Source: Streptomyces durmitorensis (GTDB lineage Bacteria; Actinomycetota; Actinomycetes; Streptomycetales; Streptomycetaceae). Taken from it: 64,000 bases of DNA. The notes beneath the pieces are model-generated. The model had not been told where the DNA came from, did no database searches, and saw only the letters and a list, made by a program, of their open reading frames with translations. Of the stretch, positions 62,815 to 64,000 are shown in pieces. The position numbers and the translations under genes are program-made. Every line of letters starts with the position of its first letter. Positions within the stretch are counted from its first letter, which is position 1. The DNA lies in NCBI RefSeq assembly GCF_023498005.1, contig NZ_CP097289.1:6696001-6760000 (forward strand). Direction: 5' to 3'.

Positions 62815-63972
62815 ATGTTCAGGGTCGCTGCTGCCAGTCGGCGGGACCGGGAGGAGCCGGGCTGGCTGCGCGGCGCGCCGAGACCACGCTGGGTGCGCTG
62901 GCCCCCGCCCGTGCTCCTGGCCGTCATGTGCGTCATCCAGCTGGCCACCCCGGAGACGGTCGACCTCAGCTTCCTGCTCGCCGCCGTGCCGCCGCTTGCC
63001 GCGCTGTCGTACGGCGCCTCCGCCACGGCCCTCTTCGGCGGCACCGTGGTGCTGCTGCTCGCCCTGCCGGACGTCGGACTCGGCCGCCCGGGGGACAGCG
63101 ATCTGCTGACGGTCGCCTTCGTGGCGCTCCTGAGCATCCTGTTCGCCTGGGTACGCAGCCGGCGCGACGCCCAGCTCGTCACCGTGCGCACCGTCGCGGA
63201 GGCCGCCCAGTTCGCCGTCCTGCCGCCGCTGCCCGAGCGCGTGGGCCCGGTGCGCTGCGCGGGCCTCTACCGCGCCGCACAGGGCGGGACGCTGGTCGGC
63301 GGCGATCTCTTCGACGTACGCAAGGGCCCCTGTGGCGTACGGGCGCTGGTGGGCGACGTGCAGGGGCACGGCCTCGCGGCCGTCGGGACCGTTGCCGCGC
63401 TGCTCGGCGCCTTCCGGGAGGCGGTGCTCGACAAGACCGACCTGGAGGGGGTGGCCGCCCGCCTCGACCGGCGCCTGGTGGTCGACTCCGAGGAGGCCGA
63501 GCACGCCGAACTCTTCGCCACCGCCGTGCTCCTGGAGTTCCGGGAGGACGCCCCCGAGCTGCGGATCGTCTCCTGCGGCCACCCGCCCCCGCTGCTGCTG
63601 CGCGGGGGAGTCGTCGAGGAGCTCGCCGTGGCGCCGGGCGCTCCGCTGGGCCTGGGGATCGCCGGTGTCGCCCCGCCCGAAGAGGTGACCGTGGGCCTGA
63701 AGCCCGGCGACCGGCTGCTCGTGGTGACCGACGGCGTGACCGAGGCGCGGGACGCGTCCGGCGCCTTCTACCCGCTGGCCGAGCGCCTTTCGGTGCTCTG
63801 CGCCGACCTGCTGGACGACCCGGCGGCCATGACGTCCGCGGTGTGGAGGGACCTGATGCGGTTCTCCGGCGGGGTCGGGGACGACGTGGCGCTGCTGGCG
63901 TTCTCGCTGGACCTGGGGCTCGATCTGCGGCTGGAGCGGGGGCCGGGGCCGGAGCCGGATCCGGAGATGTAG
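62815..63972 (+). CDS. Membrane-bound SpoIIE/PP2C phosphatase
   Basis: The 385-residue product starts at ATG 62815 after GGAGGAG. Three to four membrane helices lie in residues 28-120 (PPPVLLAVMCVIQLATPE, LLAAVPPLAALSYGASATAL, LLTVAFVALLSILFAWV). The cytoplasmic PP2C domain has GGTLVGGDLFDVRKGPCGVR, ALVGDVQGHGLAAVGTVAAL, SCGHPPPLLLRGG, VVTDGVTEARDASGAFYPLA and GDDVALLAFSLDLG. It should dephosphorylate an anti-anti-sigma or similar protein. The C-terminus ends in a GP/E-rich tail. Confidence 0.92.
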   Translation: MFRVAAASRRDREEPGWLRGAPRPRWVRWPPPVLLAVMCVIQLATPETVDLSFLLAAVPPLAALSYGASATALFGGTVVLLLALPDVGLGRPGDSDLLTVAFVALLSILFAWVRSRRDAQLVTVRTVAEAAQFAVLPPLPERVGPVRCAGLYRAAQGGTLVGGDLFDVRKGPCGVRALVGDVQGHGLAAVGTVAALLGAFREAVLDKTDLEGVAARLDRRLVVDSEEAEHAELFATAVLLEFREDAPELRIVSCGHPPPLLLRGGVVEELAVAPGAPLGLGIAGVAPPEEVTVGLKPGDRLLVVTDGVTEARDASGAFYPLAERLSVLCADLLDDPAAMTSAVWRDLMRFSGGVGDDVALLAFSLDLGLDLRLERGPGPEPDPEM

Positions 63973-64000
63973 CGGGGCACTGCGGGGGAGTGGGGGCGTC

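Noticed and set aside
1..64000. tRNA, rRNA, insertion sequence or transposase
   Set aside because: I saw no cloverleaf, rRNA motif, transposase frame or IS ends by eye. A tRNA scan was not possible here.

Overview
The window reads as chromosomal core DNA of a Streptomyces: G+C near 72 percent, strong G/C at third codon positions, GTG and TTG starts, and a gene set typical of the genus. From what is known of Streptomyces coelicolor, glnA2, glnE, glnII, glnA, lipA and lipB lie in this same broad order, so most of the window is probably syntenic with that region.

Positions 1 to about 2,280 differ from the rest. They hold decayed or single-copy accessory genes: a DUF6233-like remnant with two in-frame stops, a DUF732 lipoprotein, a small gene cut by a TGA, a secreted HNH nuclease with a frameshift, and a detached 3' end of a glutamine synthetase gene. 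The last item resembles the scar of an element that integrated into the 3' end of glnA2.

From 2.3 to 14.5 kb come a VOC protein, a flavin split-barrel protein, glnE, a TetR regulator divergent from an amino acid permease and amidohydrolase, a PAP2 membrane enzyme, and an alpha-glucosidase followed by a LacI/MalR-type regulator. From 14.9 to 28.5 kb are a receiver-SpoIIE phosphatase, a probable operon of a di-iron hydrolase and its reductase followed by a TetR and a GNAT gene, a membrane-anchored sigma-like protein, a TPR protein, a GH89 glycosidase, a lipoprotein, a DUF1996 protein and a two-component system. The two-component system is divergent from an MMPL exporter at 30.0 to 32.2 kb.

From 32.3 to 41.7 kb are an epimerase-like protein, a receiver-less winged-helix regulator with a possible leader ORF, glnII, small proteins, an alpha/beta hydrolase, a DUF2252 protein, a HAD phosphatase and an AraC regulator. 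From 42.2 to 45.3 kb a cobalamin riboswitch precedes a three-gene BtuFCD-like transporter. At 45.3 to 46.9 kb an MBL hydrolase and a CGNR zinc-finger regulator diverge from a striking array of repeated half-operators. A lower-GC orphan gene for a zinc-ribbon protein (48.1 to 49.9 kb) lies before glnA. The right end has an RDD protein, DUF4191, lipA, lipB, an HTH-TPR regulator, a GH20 hexosaminidase, an FAD oxidoreductase, a TIGR01777 protein, a GNAT enzyme and a membrane PP2C phosphatase.

Nitrogen assimilation ties the window together. GlnE should modify the tyrosine at residue 397 of GlnA, and GlnR-type boxes of matching 11-bp spacing lie upstream of both glnA and glnII. Many convergent gene pairs end in long, perfect inverted repeats that look like bidirectional terminators.
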